Shown here piece by piece: positions 53,218 to 62,440 of a stretch of DNA of 64,000 nucleotides. The stretch is from Burkholderia ambifaria. Its GTDB lineage: Bacteria > Pseudomonadota > Gammaproteobacteria > Burkholderiales > Burkholderiaceae. Location of the stretch: the NCBI RefSeq assembly GCF_001443045.1, contig NZ_LKPJ01000007.1, forward strand, positions 247,102-311,101, given 5' to 3'. How positions within the stretch are numbered: the first letter of the stretch is position 1; each line of letters starts with the position of its first letter. Under the pieces are notes generated by a model. It worked only from the letters and a program-made list of their open reading frames with translations. It was not told where the DNA came from and ran no database searches. The translations under genes were made by a program, and so were the position numbers.

Positions 53218-53592
53218 GGATTAGCGTGAAGGCGGGGCCCAAAAGGAAAGCGGTGGCCGAAGGAATAGACTGGTTGTGCGACCAATCAGACGATTCCAAC
53301 GACCACCGCTTTCATGGCCGATCATAAACTCGACCTCCCGTTCTGGGATTCGCCCGTTCTTCGACTGGCTCGGCATCGAGCGGTGCAAAGCGATCGAAGC
53401 CGTGGCGATGGACATGAACACCGCATTCGATCTGGAGGTACGGCAGCATTGCCCGAAGGCGCGCATCGTGTACGACCTGTATCACGTGGTCGCCAAATAC
53501 GGACGGGAAGTGATCGATCGGGTACGCGTCGATGAGGCCAACCGGCTCAAGCACAAGCGTCCGCTGCGACGCGTCGTCAAACGCTCGCGCTG
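53218..53592 (+). pseudogene. ISL3-family transposase fragment
   Basis: From about 53355 the plus strand reads WLGIERCKAIEAVAMDMNTA and then HCPKARIVYDLYHVVAKYG and VIDRVRVDEANRLKHKRPLR, which are core DDE-region blocks of ISL3-family transposases. Both the N-terminus and everything after KRSRWL are missing; the frame runs into unrelated DNA near 53592. Confidence 0.8.
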
Positions 53593-53825
53593 GTTGCCCG
53601 GCAGTTCGACGGACGATTGCCCGGCTGCCTGGGCCTGTTCGACCTTTGCCTGCAATTCATCGCGCACCGCATCGGTGACGGGCACGGCAACCGGCTCGGG
53701 GCTGCCCTCCGGGGTGTAGACGATGACGTTGACCAGATTCTCCGGCCGCCATTCCTCGCCCTTCTTAGCGATGTACGGGGAGTAGTAAGGCTGTTCGATG
53801 CCGATATCATTGACGCGCGAGGTAT
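53592..53825 (-). pseudogene. fragment of an unidentified gene between IS remnants
   Basis: The minus strand has an uninterrupted coding-like stretch reading NDIGIEQPYYSPYIAKKGEE, then NVIVYTPEGSPEPVAVPVTD and LQAKVEQAQAAGQSSVELPG, with no start or stop of its own. It is cut by ISL3 debris on one side and IS3 debris on the other. I do not recognise the parent; a plasmid or integrative element gene is possible. Confidence 0.5.
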
Positions 53826-53959
53826 ACCCAGTTGCGAAGCGTCTGCTCAGAGATGCCCAGCTCGCGGGCCACTACGGCAACTCCCTGGCCATCCTTGACC
53901 CGCTGTACGGCGGCCAGCTTGAACTCCGCCGTGTACACCTGTTTCGGTACCTTGAACAT
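53826..53959 (-). pseudogene. IS3-family OrfA transposase fragment
   Basis: From ATG 53959 the minus strand reads MFKVPKQVYTAEFKLAAVQR and VARELGISEQTLRNWV, the N-terminal HTH of IS3-family OrfA (about 45 residues). The frame then breaks; no OrfB is present. Confidence 0.82.
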
Positions 53960-54051
53960 GCCTGATTTCCTTCCTTTCCGTCGAGTTTATACACGACCTC
54001 TTGGAAGGCGAAATTTCAGGGGAAGCTCAGCGCGTCACCCAACATGAAGCG

Positions 54052-54336
54052 TCATGTCTTTATCGCCCCCAAAGTCTGCGACGCAACCAGCCTCGGCAGC
54101 GGTTCGCATTTGCATTGGCACAAATCGTTCTCTAGTGCGACCTGCTTACCCATCATCGTCATTGCACGTGGTGAGCCGTCGCTTATGATGACGCCCGTCG
54201 TACCGCAGGCTGGGCACAGAACAGGGGCACCCAGATATGCGAAAGGTTGACCTTGAAACGAAGTGCCAACGATACCCTCAACCACAACCCCGTTGCGGTC
54301 AGTCTTATCGCCCTGACGAATGAACCGGCGACTCAT
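54052..54336 (-). CDS. PAAR-domain T6SS spike tip
   Basis: 94 residues from ATG 54336, overlapping the stop of the DUF6708 gene (ATGA). MSRRFIRQGDKTDRNGVVVE is the PAAR opening. Cysteine pairs CPAC and CQCKC suggest zinc binding at the tip. PAAR proteins sharpen the VgrG spike and can carry effectors; this one has no extra domain. It is the last gene of the VgrG operon, an uncommon position for PAAR. Confidence 0.82.
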   Translation of the reverse strand: MSRRFIRQGDKTDRNGVVVEGIVGTSFQGQPFAYLGAPVLCPACGTTGVIISDGSPRAMTMMGKQVALENDLCQCKCEPLPRLVASQTLGAIKT

Positions 54337-55301
54337 GCTGTAAGGCCGTTGGACGGCGTCGCAGCATTGCACGCCCGCTCGATATCCTCCGGCCACACCG
54401 GTTCGCGGCAAGTCAGTTGGGCGAACCAATGCAACAGGGATTGAGAGAATGCGGGAAGTGCACCGACCGCCACCACCAGCCACACTATCGGATTGCCCGA
54501 CTTAAATAGGCCCGAGGTGCCGTCGAAATTCAACCTCAGCGAATTGCGCAGGGAGGCTCCCTTCGGCAGGAACTCGGTCACCGGGGGCAGCGAAGCGGGG
54601 CCTTCTTCCATAAATCTCCGGTAGAACTCAAAGTCCTGGTAGAGGACTTTCATGACCTCCTGTCCCCCGACGCTTCCCTCATCGGACGACAGGACAACTC
54701 GCGTTCCCATCGAGAATGTATCCTTGACCATCCCCTTGTCGTCAAGAACCAGGCAACGAACCACGCGCGGCGCCGTGCGCGTGGGGCCGCTTCTGGGCTT
54801 GCGTTCGACGTACAGGAAGGCGCTATCCCAGGGTACCGATACAACCCCGCCAGGGCCATTGTGCTTGAACGCGTAAATCATCCGGTCACGCCGGTTAAAC
54901 CGGACGGGCTTGCAGGTGTAATTGAAACAGTCGCGTGTCAATGCCCAAATGCCAATTCCCGAGAAACCGAGCGCGACAAACAAGAAAAACGCAAGCACTC
55001 CATAAATGAGCCCCAGTTGTCCCCGCTGCTCGTAGATAGGAGGTACATGAGTCAGCATCCAAAGAAGGGCCGCCGTGAATGCCAACGAACCGAGCCCCGG
55101 TAACATAAACGCAAAGACCCCCCAGCCCTTCTCCGAATAGTTTCCGTCTCGGACCTCTAGGCAAGTATCGCTCATCGAGAATACTGAACGCTCATCCTTA
55201 GCCGTGTCAGACGCAGGCTGTCCGATTGCGAGGCGGGCAGCCTGCTCTTCCTCGCTGACCGGCCGGTTCAGGCGGTACCACGAGAGTCCGTCAAATGCCA
55301 T
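54333..55301 (-). CDS. DUF6708 membrane protein, probable immunity protein
   Basis: 322 residues. Membrane segments at about 61-83 and 97-120, a central soluble domain (PVRFNRRDRMIYAFKHNGPG, VPWDSAFLYVERKP), and a further hydrophobic stretch at about 273-293. DUF6708 proteins recur next to T6SS effectors. It lies 12 bp after the VasX-like toxin gene and has inner-membrane topology, so a role as the immunity partner of that pore-former is inferred. Confidence 0.7.
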   Translation of the reverse strand: MAFDGLSWYRLNRPVSEEEQAARLAIGQPASDTAKDERSVFSMSDTCLEVRDGNYSEKGWGVFAFMLPGLGSLAFTAALLWMLTHVPPIYEQRGQLGLIYGVLAFFLFVALGFSGIGIWALTRDCFNYTCKPVRFNRRDRMIYAFKHNGPGGVVSVPWDSAFLYVERKPRSGPTRTAPRVVRCLVLDDKGMVKDTFSMGTRVVLSSDEGSVGGQEVMKVLYQDFEFYRRFMEEGPASLPPVTEFLPKGASLRNSLRLNFDGTSGLFKSGNPIVWLVVAVGALPAFSQSLLHWFAQLTCREPVWPEDIERACNAATPSNGLTA

Positions 55302-55313
55302 CTCTTTTCTCCA

Positions 55314-57890
55314 TCACGAAAGCATTGCCGTAAATGCCTTTTGGTCTTCGGCCAGAGTGGGAAACCTCTCTTTGGCCTCTTTCAGCCCAAAAAAACATCG
55401 TTCAAGCCACTCATCCACCTCCTTACCCTTGAAGTAGTTGATGAGGATACCAATAAGGGCAGCGATAAGCAGAAGCGGCAGGGCCACGACCGCTGCAGCG
55501 GATGCCGAAAGGAATATGACAGAGTAAGCGAGAGCAAGACCGACAACCGCTGATGCGGCATCCAGGATAAACATCGTCACATTACCTTCCTTGAAATCCT
55601 GCACGGCATGATAGATGTCAATCGCAGCAGACACGAGCCCAACCACCGCGCCGCCGTACCTCCCCGCGACGTTGAGGAAACGTTCTAGTCGAAGCCAGCC
55701 TGTACCCAACTGAGCCCCAGCCTTTCCGACGGTGTCAATTGCAGCCGAACCATATTGCGCAACACTCGCCACAAGTCCACCAATGGCGTTGTTGAACTTG
55801 ATGCCGGCCTCCGATTGATTGAACCGATTCGCCTTCTTCAATTCTTCCCGAGCAAAGCGAAGATTGATAGCACTGAATATCGCCCCGATGCCCGCAAACC
55901 CAGGTTCCCCCTTCGTCATGAGCCGAAATTTCGGCATGTAAATCGTCTCGACCACGTCGGGCGTCAGCGTCGCGCTGGCCAACTTCTCGAAGCCGGGTTT
56001 TGCCTTGACGCTTGCCAGGGCAGCGGCCTCTGTCGCCGGGCTTTCGACTGGCACGAACTGCTTCGCCTTAATTTGCGGGTCGGCGCCTCCACCTGCATTG
56101 GCTTTGTCCTGAAGCTGCTTTTTCAGGTCCTGGACACTGATTTTCTGCCGGCCCGGCATCACTTCCTGCATCTGACGGGCGATGTAGTTCACCCACTGGT
56201 TTGCCGAACCATATACCGCCTTAAACTCGAACAACTGCTTCGTCCGCATGCACAGAGTTGCATAAAGCACTTTGGCCGCCGCCGTATCTACACTCGCGCT
56301 GATAGCTTCGGCCACGGGCCCACCTGTCTCATGGAGAAGCCATGCTAACGCCTTCGCAACAGCAACTTTGATGCCCTTATCCTTCGACTCTTCCACGCCC
56401 TCTATCTTGCTGTACGACTCTATGAGCTTCGCGACGAACTCCCTCAGTTCCATGTACGGATAGCCGGACGCCTCCTTGACCTTCTCAGCCAGCACCGGGC
56501 TGTTTAGGACGAACGCCCGCAACAGCGGATTACGGGTATCGGATACGTTGCCGTTAGCCCATTTGACGAGCACATCGACGGCATTCTTGCGGTCAGCCGA
56601 ACCCTCGATGCATCGTGTAAATGTGTTGGTATAGTTCAGCCCGCATCGCCAGCTTCCCGGCTCGTAATCGGACTCGAAAACATTCAACAATGCTGAACTG
56701 GACAGCCATGCCTGATGGTCTTGCGACAGTGGTACAAGCGTGCTCGCCTGCTCCGACTTCATCGCGTTCGCCATATTTTGCCGAAAGTCGGCGATAGCCT
56801 GCTGCCGGTAGTGAGTCGTATAGGGCTTCCATGCCTCCGGTCCGGCCGTTGCAAGTTCAGACTCCTTCTTCGCATCAATGCTTTTGAGCCGTTTCTCCAG
56901 CGCCTTGCCACCATCGAACAGAGCTCCGAGGCTCATACCCTCATAGGCACTGGATTCTTGCATGCTGGCACCGCGTTCAACGTCTTCTTTCGCCGATACC
57001 GTAACCGCCTTTTGCAGCGCGTCGATTGCGCTGGCTGCCCAGATGCCATGTTCATACGGCGCAAGCGCCGCTCCGAAAGCGACGCGCTGCTCGAAGTTGA
57101 GTTCCTGCGTGATACCAACCGGGTCCCACAATGCGAAGAACAGCCCCTTGTCCGGCAGGATGGTATCCATCGCCTTTTTCAGGGCCGGCTGCTGCCCGGC
57201 ACGGTCATGGCACGGAAAGCAACCGGTGACGAGCGCATCGGGACTACCGCCCTTGTATTCGCTCAGTAACCCCTCGAGATGGTCCAGGCTATCCGCGTGC
57301 GGCTGATTCATGCTGCCGTTATACCAGGCGGTCGCATCGAACTTCTGCATCCGCTTGTCACGACAGCCCATGAAGTTCTTCGCGTAGGTGTCGCGGACTT
57401 TCTGCGTCCAAAGCTCGTCGCTGAACGCCAGATACACGGTTCCGGCATGTTCGGCGTCTTCAATGGTGATGCATTGAGCCAGTTGCGCATGCCCAGGTTG
57501 GTGGCAACTGAACGGTTTCTCGAAGCTACGGTCGAGCTTGATGCCGACCGGATAGTCGTACAAGTATCCTTCCGCCGTAACGGCATATATCTGCCACCGC
57601 TGTGTTTTCGGATAGAAGATATACACGTAGCCGTAGCGCAGAGTGCGCAGCGTGTACTTCGCCTTCTTGAGCGCAATGCCGACGACGCCGTCGCCAAACT
57701 TGCCGCCCATGAGCGACATCGCGCCAGCAGAGCTGTGAGCCTTCGAGTTGGCCACGACCCCGTAGCGGACGGGCAGAATCGGCAATCCCTTCTTCTTGCA
57801 CATGTTGCATGAATTCGGCGCGCGCGAGCTTGTCTGCATCGCGGACTGTGTGAGCTGGGAAATACTCGCAAAGTTCGTGTCGAGTGCCAT
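55314..57890 (-). CDS. VasX-like T6SS pore-forming effector
   Basis: 858 residues. The N-terminus has Cys28 and Cys31 (CNMC) then GLPILPVRYGVV, and LRTLRYGYVYIFYPKTQRWQ, the landmarks of the VasX N-terminal (MIX-type) region. A long helical middle follows. The C-terminus (from about residue 745) carries three to four hydrophobic segments such as AASAVVGLALAYSVIFLSAS and VVALPLLLIAALIGILINYF, as in colicin-like pore formers that depolarise the target membrane. No enzymatic motif seen. Gene order VgrG, DUF4123 adaptor, toxin, DUF6708 supports delivery on this VgrG. Confidence 0.85.
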   Translation of the reverse strand: MALDTNFASISQLTQSAMQTSSRAPNSCNMCKKKGLPILPVRYGVVANSKAHSSAGAMSLMGGKFGDGVVGIALKKAKYTLRTLRYGYVYIFYPKTQRWQIYAVTAEGYLYDYPVGIKLDRSFEKPFSCHQPGHAQLAQCITIEDAEHAGTVYLAFSDELWTQKVRDTYAKNFMGCRDKRMQKFDATAWYNGSMNQPHADSLDHLEGLLSEYKGGSPDALVTGCFPCHDRAGQQPALKKAMDTILPDKGLFFALWDPVGITQELNFEQRVAFGAALAPYEHGIWAASAIDALQKAVTVSAKEDVERGASMQESSAYEGMSLGALFDGGKALEKRLKSIDAKKESELATAGPEAWKPYTTHYRQQAIADFRQNMANAMKSEQASTLVPLSQDHQAWLSSSALLNVFESDYEPGSWRCGLNYTNTFTRCIEGSADRKNAVDVLVKWANGNVSDTRNPLLRAFVLNSPVLAEKVKEASGYPYMELREFVAKLIESYSKIEGVEESKDKGIKVAVAKALAWLLHETGGPVAEAISASVDTAAAKVLYATLCMRTKQLFEFKAVYGSANQWVNYIARQMQEVMPGRQKISVQDLKKQLQDKANAGGGADPQIKAKQFVPVESPATEAAALASVKAKPGFEKLASATLTPDVVETIYMPKFRLMTKGEPGFAGIGAIFSAINLRFAREELKKANRFNQSEAGIKFNNAIGGLVASVAQYGSAAIDTVGKAGAQLGTGWLRLERFLNVAGRYGGAVVGLVSAAIDIYHAVQDFKEGNVTMFILDAASAVVGLALAYSVIFLSASAAAVVALPLLLIAALIGILINYFKGKEVDEWLERCFFGLKEAKERFPTLAEDQKAFTAMLS

Positions 57891-57920
57891 TCTTTATCTC
57901 TCTTGTGCCGCCACCCGGGC

Positions 57921-58724
57921 TCATTGATATTGGATGCTCTCGCGCGCAATCGTTTCCCAGTCTGCTGCGCTCCAGTTCGCGACTGCTTCAGCATACGGGC
58001 CTTTCCGCGGCGCCTGTAGAACGGCTCGAACACGCGGGTGACGGTCGAAGTAGGGGGAAACGAGTGTACCGTGAAGTGCAAAAGCAAGCAGGTCCCCGCC
58101 GGCGAGTCCATGTGCTTCGCCTTTTGCAAGCTGCGCATCGAGCAACGCCGGCATATCGGGACGAGGCACCGTACCGTTGCCCCGGAGCACATCAAGCGCG
58201 CGCTGAACCAGTTCGATGCGCGCGATTCGTGCGTGCTGGTCTGCCGTAACGGCGAAAACGGCTTCCGGTTCGGCTGCACCGTTGACCACCGTCCAGCCGC
58301 TTATGAGGTCGAGGTACGTCCAGGATGCAACCGGCCCCAGAAGCGCGCCCATCTGCTCGGCCTTCAGGATGCGGCGCAGGTGCGGAAACACGCGCGGGTC
58401 GTAGTAGCGGAAAACCGCATCGCCCGAAGTCGGCGCCTGCAGTATCAACCGGCCTGCCAGATGTTGCTGCAGTCGGCCCGTCGCCTTTCCGCATTCGACA
58501 ATCGCGCAAACGACGGGCGGCAAACCATTCTCCAGGTCCGACTCGGCGCGTTCTCTCAGCGCTGGCAATTGCAGTTCGGGATGCTCGGCGCAGTACAACA
58601 CGGGAGCCACGCCCTCGAGCTCGGGACGCGCTGCGGGAACCAACTCACCGACTTCATAGACTGGGGGCGCACCGGACAGCTCGAGCTTCCCGTTGACGGC
58701 CTCAACAATGACGTAATGAACCAT
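57921..58724 (-). CDS. DUF4123 T6SS effector adaptor
   Basis: 267 residues from ATG 58724, ten bases after the VgrG stop. The DUF4123 region covers the first about 150 residues (AGRLILQAPTSGDAVFRYYD, PRVFPHLRRILKAEQMGALL). Adaptors of this family bind one effector and its VgrG and are needed for loading, not secreted as part of the spike. It lies between VgrG and the VasX-like toxin, its presumed client. Confidence 0.9.
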   Translation of the reverse strand: MVHYVIVEAVNGKLELSGAPPVYEVGELVPAARPELEGVAPVLYCAEHPELQLPALRERAESDLENGLPPVVCAIVECGKATGRLQQHLAGRLILQAPTSGDAVFRYYDPRVFPHLRRILKAEQMGALLGPVASWTYLDLISGWTVVNGAAEPEAVFAVTADQHARIARIELVQRALDVLRGNGTVPRPDMPALLDAQLAKGEAHGLAGGDLLAFALHGTLVSPYFDRHPRVRAVLQAPRKGPYAEAVANWSAADWETIARESIQYQ

Positions 58725-58734
58725 ACCGACCACC

Positions 58735-61287
58735 CTACACGAGCGCCGAGCCGGACTGTGCTGCGGCAGCGAACTGCTGGGCGCACGACTTTGAAGGCGC
58801 AAGCTGCGCTGACGCGCTATCGCCCGCCGGGCCATCGAAGACGAGCGGACTGCCCTTGACCTCGACCAGTCCCGGCGCATGGATGAAGATTTTCCCTTCG
58901 GCGATGCGAATCGTTGCACCGCCGGCGGTGAGGGTAATTTCCTTCTGGGCCGTAACGTTCACCGAATCCGAAGTGGAGATGACCTTCACGGTCTTGTCTG
59001 CCGTGAGTTCGATGTTGTCCGACTGCGCCTGCACTTCGACCTTGCCTTTGCCGGCAAACAGCTTGATACCGGCGTTCTGCACGAAGAAGCTCAATTTCTC
59101 GCCAACGCTGGCAATCCACGACCTGGCCGCCGAAACGTAGGTGCTCTCTCCGCTGACCAGATTGACGTGCTGGGTGGCTGCTGCGTGGAGTGACTTCTGC
59201 GTCGACAGACCCATGTCAGCCGGGCTCGCAAGCAACATGACAGGTTGCGAAAACGCATTGGCGCTTCCGGTGCCGCCGCCCGCTGTCCTGCCGCCCGCCA
59301 TAGAGCCCTGCGCATCGCTCTGTGTCGTCGCAGCGAAGTCCTTGATGGCGTCCTGTGCATCGTCCAGGGTCTCGGCCCTGCCGTCGGCTGCCGCGAGTGA
59401 GCGATGCTGAATCACGCCGCTCGAATCGATAAGGTGTTGCGTGGCTTCCTTCACATCCAGCGGCTGACTCGACGTACCGTCGCGGGCATAGGTCGACACG
59501 TAGAGCCCGCGCCCAGCTCGAACTGCGCCGGACGATTCTGTCTTCAGGTCGAAGCCCGTACCAAGGTAATTGCCGCGCATGTTGCCGTTGTGGTCGACGA
59601 TGTAACCGATGTGCAGGTACGAATTCGCCGTCGAACTGTAAAGCTGCGCCCGGTTCTGCGAGGTGGAGTCGTCGAAAACGAGTTGATTGAAGCCCTGACC
59701 ACCATACTCCTGGGACTTGAAGCCGGACAGCAGGCCATTCGAGTGCCAATGCGGTGTATTGACCGAGTGGAAGAGCACCCCACTGACAACAGGACGGTCG
59801 CAATCCCCGTCGAGGTAATTGACGGCCACTTCCTGCCCGATTCGCGGGACAAACACACCGCCGAATCCTTTGCCGGCGTGCGGCAGTATCACGCGCATCC
59901 AGCAGGATGAAGCCTCGTTGTTGCTGCCCAGACGGTCCCAGTGCATCTGAGCCTTCACCCGGTTCAACTCGTCCGTGTACACTTCCTCGCCCGCCGGTCC
60001 CACGATAGTGGCCGTCTGCATATGCATGACCGGCTTCCTGTGTTCGAACGGACTGCGGAACGGCACGGAGCGGCGCTGGACCTCGATTTCGGCCAGCACG
60101 AAGCTTTCATTGCCTAATGGGTCTTTGGAGACGAACGCAGCCTGCTGGTCCTTATACTCGGCACGCAGACGTGACAGGCGCCGCTGCAGGCTACCCGGAA
60201 ACGGGCGGCTGTTGCCCAGCGGCAGATTGTTCTGGATAGCCCAACGCACGCCGAGAATCGCGAACTCGCGGTCCTCGGGCTTGTCTTCATCGTGCTCTGG
60301 ATGGTCTTCGATCGTGAACCATCGACCGGCGTCCATGCACGGTACACTGCCCACCCCAAAAAACCGTTTGCTACGCGAAGCCATTTCTTCAAGGCGGATT
60401 CGCATCGCACGCTCGCCACGGTCGTATGGCTCGCCGGTAACCGGGAAACTGTAGTGGCCGGCGTATTCGTAGACCTCCAACTGCTGCGGGATATCACCTT
60501 GGTCAGCAGCGGAGCGGTCCGCCCGCTGCAAAGCGCGAGACGGACGTTTGTAATCAGCCGTGCTGAACGCGTAGCCGACGCTTTGCGTCGTGCGCTCGCT
60601 GCTCCATTCGACGAGCGTACCAGCTTGACCATCCCGGTCCCCGCGATAGAACGATACCTGCTGGATGGCGAGTGCCTTGCACTTGAAAAGGTCGTCGGTC
60701 ACAACGACCGTATGCGACTTGCCGTCCTCGGCGTGCTCGATATACGTGAACCAGCCCTCCGACTCCATCAGCCGATGGATGAAATTGTGGTCGGTTTCGT
60801 ACTGGGTGCAATACGACCGAACCGCACCCGGGTCTTTCACATCGACCCGGAAGTGCCCCCGTGCCTGCGAATGGCCGTTGAACACTTCAGCCAGGATGTC
60901 GGCGGTTGTCAGGTCCTGGAAGATGCGTGCGTCCTTCCGGTACTGCAGAAAGCGCATCCATGATGAAAACGAAAGCTGATAGTAAGTGAGCCCCCCGTCC
61001 GCTCCGAGGCGCCGCGTCGCATAGACGTAGCCGTGCCACGGAAGATACGACTCGTCGGCTTGACGTACCCATAACGTGACGGGCTGCGCCATCAGCTTCT
61101 TCAACTGGAGCGCCTGCTCCCGGGAAACGACGTCGACGGTGAGCTCGAAATCCCGGCCCAGGCGAGATTCACCGATAACGCGCTGCGGCAAAAGCACTTT
61201 CGCCCCGAGGGGAGTGTCCAGGATGAGCGTCCGGTTCGTCTGCTCGATACCCGCGTCGAGCATCAACGAATTGGGCAACCTACCCAT
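58735..61287 (-). CDS. vgrG: VgrG spike protein
   Basis: 850 residues; GAGGAG lies eight bases before ATG 61287. The gp27-like N-terminal half (LILDTPLGAKVLLPQRVIGE, FIHRLMESEGWFTYIEHAED) is followed by the gp5 OB/needle region (WMRVILPHAGKGFGGVFVPR, GQEVAVNYLDGDCDRPVVSG) and a DUF2345 extension with the beta-helix (KVEVQAQSDNIELTADKTVK). No extra effector domain follows. It starts the operon vgrG-DUF4123-toxin-DUF6708-PAAR; no other T6SS structural genes are in the window, so it works with an apparatus encoded elsewhere. Confidence 0.95.
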   Translation of the reverse strand: MGRLPNSLMLDAGIEQTNRTLILDTPLGAKVLLPQRVIGESRLGRDFELTVDVVSREQALQLKKLMAQPVTLWVRQADESYLPWHGYVYATRRLGADGGLTYYQLSFSSWMRFLQYRKDARIFQDLTTADILAEVFNGHSQARGHFRVDVKDPGAVRSYCTQYETDHNFIHRLMESEGWFTYIEHAEDGKSHTVVVTDDLFKCKALAIQQVSFYRGDRDGQAGTLVEWSSERTTQSVGYAFSTADYKRPSRALQRADRSAADQGDIPQQLEVYEYAGHYSFPVTGEPYDRGERAMRIRLEEMASRSKRFFGVGSVPCMDAGRWFTIEDHPEHDEDKPEDREFAILGVRWAIQNNLPLGNSRPFPGSLQRRLSRLRAEYKDQQAAFVSKDPLGNESFVLAEIEVQRRSVPFRSPFEHRKPVMHMQTATIVGPAGEEVYTDELNRVKAQMHWDRLGSNNEASSCWMRVILPHAGKGFGGVFVPRIGQEVAVNYLDGDCDRPVVSGVLFHSVNTPHWHSNGLLSGFKSQEYGGQGFNQLVFDDSTSQNRAQLYSSTANSYLHIGYIVDHNGNMRGNYLGTGFDLKTESSGAVRAGRGLYVSTYARDGTSSQPLDVKEATQHLIDSSGVIQHRSLAAADGRAETLDDAQDAIKDFAATTQSDAQGSMAGGRTAGGGTGSANAFSQPVMLLASPADMGLSTQKSLHAAATQHVNLVSGESTYVSAARSWIASVGEKLSFFVQNAGIKLFAGKGKVEVQAQSDNIELTADKTVKVISTSDSVNVTAQKEITLTAGGATIRIAEGKIFIHAPGLVEVKGSPLVFDGPAGDSASAQLAPSKSCAQQFAAAAQSGSALV

Positions 61288-62025
61288 AGCGAATATCTCC
61301 TCGGGAAATGAAAATGAATATAAATTGGGAGAGGTGGAATTGCCTGACGAGATTTTGCCACAATGACCAACCTTGTTTCATAACAAACGTTAAAACAGAA
61401 GCCCAGAGACCCGGCAAGATTTCCCGATTCGGCGGATTCGAATCTGGCCATGGCAGTTCTGGTATTTTTTGCCTCGCTCAAAGCTAGAACAAACAGCGGT
61501 CCGATTCTGGCGCCGTTCGGGATGACACTGTCTGACCGGCCCGCAAGCCACCTGTATGGCATGAGCAATATCCCACGTGCGCGATTCTACAAAATACTTC
61601 CCAAATCGACCTCCCCACAACCATGCTGAGTTACTCGATTTTTGATGGCAAACATTACCGTCAAGAGAAGAAGACTGTCAGAAATAACAGGCTATTTAAT
61701 TTTTTCCCCGCGTCGCGGCCCCGCTCCGTCAGCGTGCTTGAACTCCGCCGAAATTGTTGACGGTCTGCGTTATATCGCCCCGGGGAATGCGGCTTGAGGC
61801 CGCGGCGGCGGAAGCGGACTTGCCGCACAAGCCGGGCCGCATCGAGCAGCTGGTGCTGCTGGACCTCCGGCTGACCAAGCGCGCGCAGTATTGGCGGCAG
61901 CTCAGCTTGGCGCCGGGCGGTCCTCTCGCTTCTCCGGCGCGCCCCGAATGGTGAAGTCCCGTGTGGTGGGCCACTCCAGCCGGTGCTACGTTAGCTTCAC
62001 CCGCTACGGGGAATCGGGGAGCATC
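61288..62025. other. 738-bp region between divergent vgrG and the small-gene group
   Basis: Carries the vgrG promoter in its A/T-rich left part (61290-61720). From 61754 to 61954 a GC-rich open frame (LEAAAAEADLPHKPGRIEQL and LTKRAQYWRQLSLAPGG) may be the remnant of a gene; it has no convincing start and no family match. Confidence 0.5.
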
Positions 62026-62367
62026 ATGAAACGAACAATCGCCATCGTCTTGCTGGCGGGCGCCAGCATCGTCGCACACGCCCAATGGAGCGGTCAGGCG
62101 CAGACCGTCGAGACATACAACTGGGGCACTCCGGTGCCGCCCAAGCCGCAAAAGCATCGACGCGTCCGCCAAGCGTACGGCAACCCGCCGCCGGCATACG
62201 TGAACGCGCCACCTCCCATCCCGCAAGGGGCCATCGACGTGCAGACCGGGCAATACCTGCCGCCGGCCGCCGGCGGCGTTATCAATCCGCAAAACGGTGA
62301 GTTCTACCCGCGGGTCGCCGGCGGCTACGTCAACCCGCAAAACGGCGCGTTCATGCCGGCGCAGTAG
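62026..62367 (+). CDS. exported proline-rich protein with NPQNG repeats
   Basis: 113 residues from ATG 62026 (GGGGAG upstream). Signal peptide MKRTIAIVLLAGASIVAHA, then a proline-rich mature part (GTPVPPKPQKHRRVRQAYGN, PPPAYVNAPPPIPQG) and two near repeats INPQNGEFYP and VNPQNGAFMP. Periplasmic or cell-surface. No family recognised; in the island it follows the vgrG region on the opposite strand. Confidence 0.7.
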   Translation: MKRTIAIVLLAGASIVAHAQWSGQAQTVETYNWGTPVPPKPQKHRRVRQAYGNPPPAYVNAPPPIPQGAIDVQTGQYLPPAAGGVINPQNGEFYPRVAGGYVNPQNGAFMPAQ

Positions 62368-62440
62368 CCTCGCCCAGCCACATGAAATTTGAAGATCTGC
62401 CGCTCGTCTGCGAGCCCGCTTTGCGGCAAGGTTCACCGCT

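Noticed and set aside
61754-61954. 66-codon open frame upstream of the small-gene group
   Set aside because: No ribosome site at its start and no family; mentioned only within the intergenic entry as a possible remnant.
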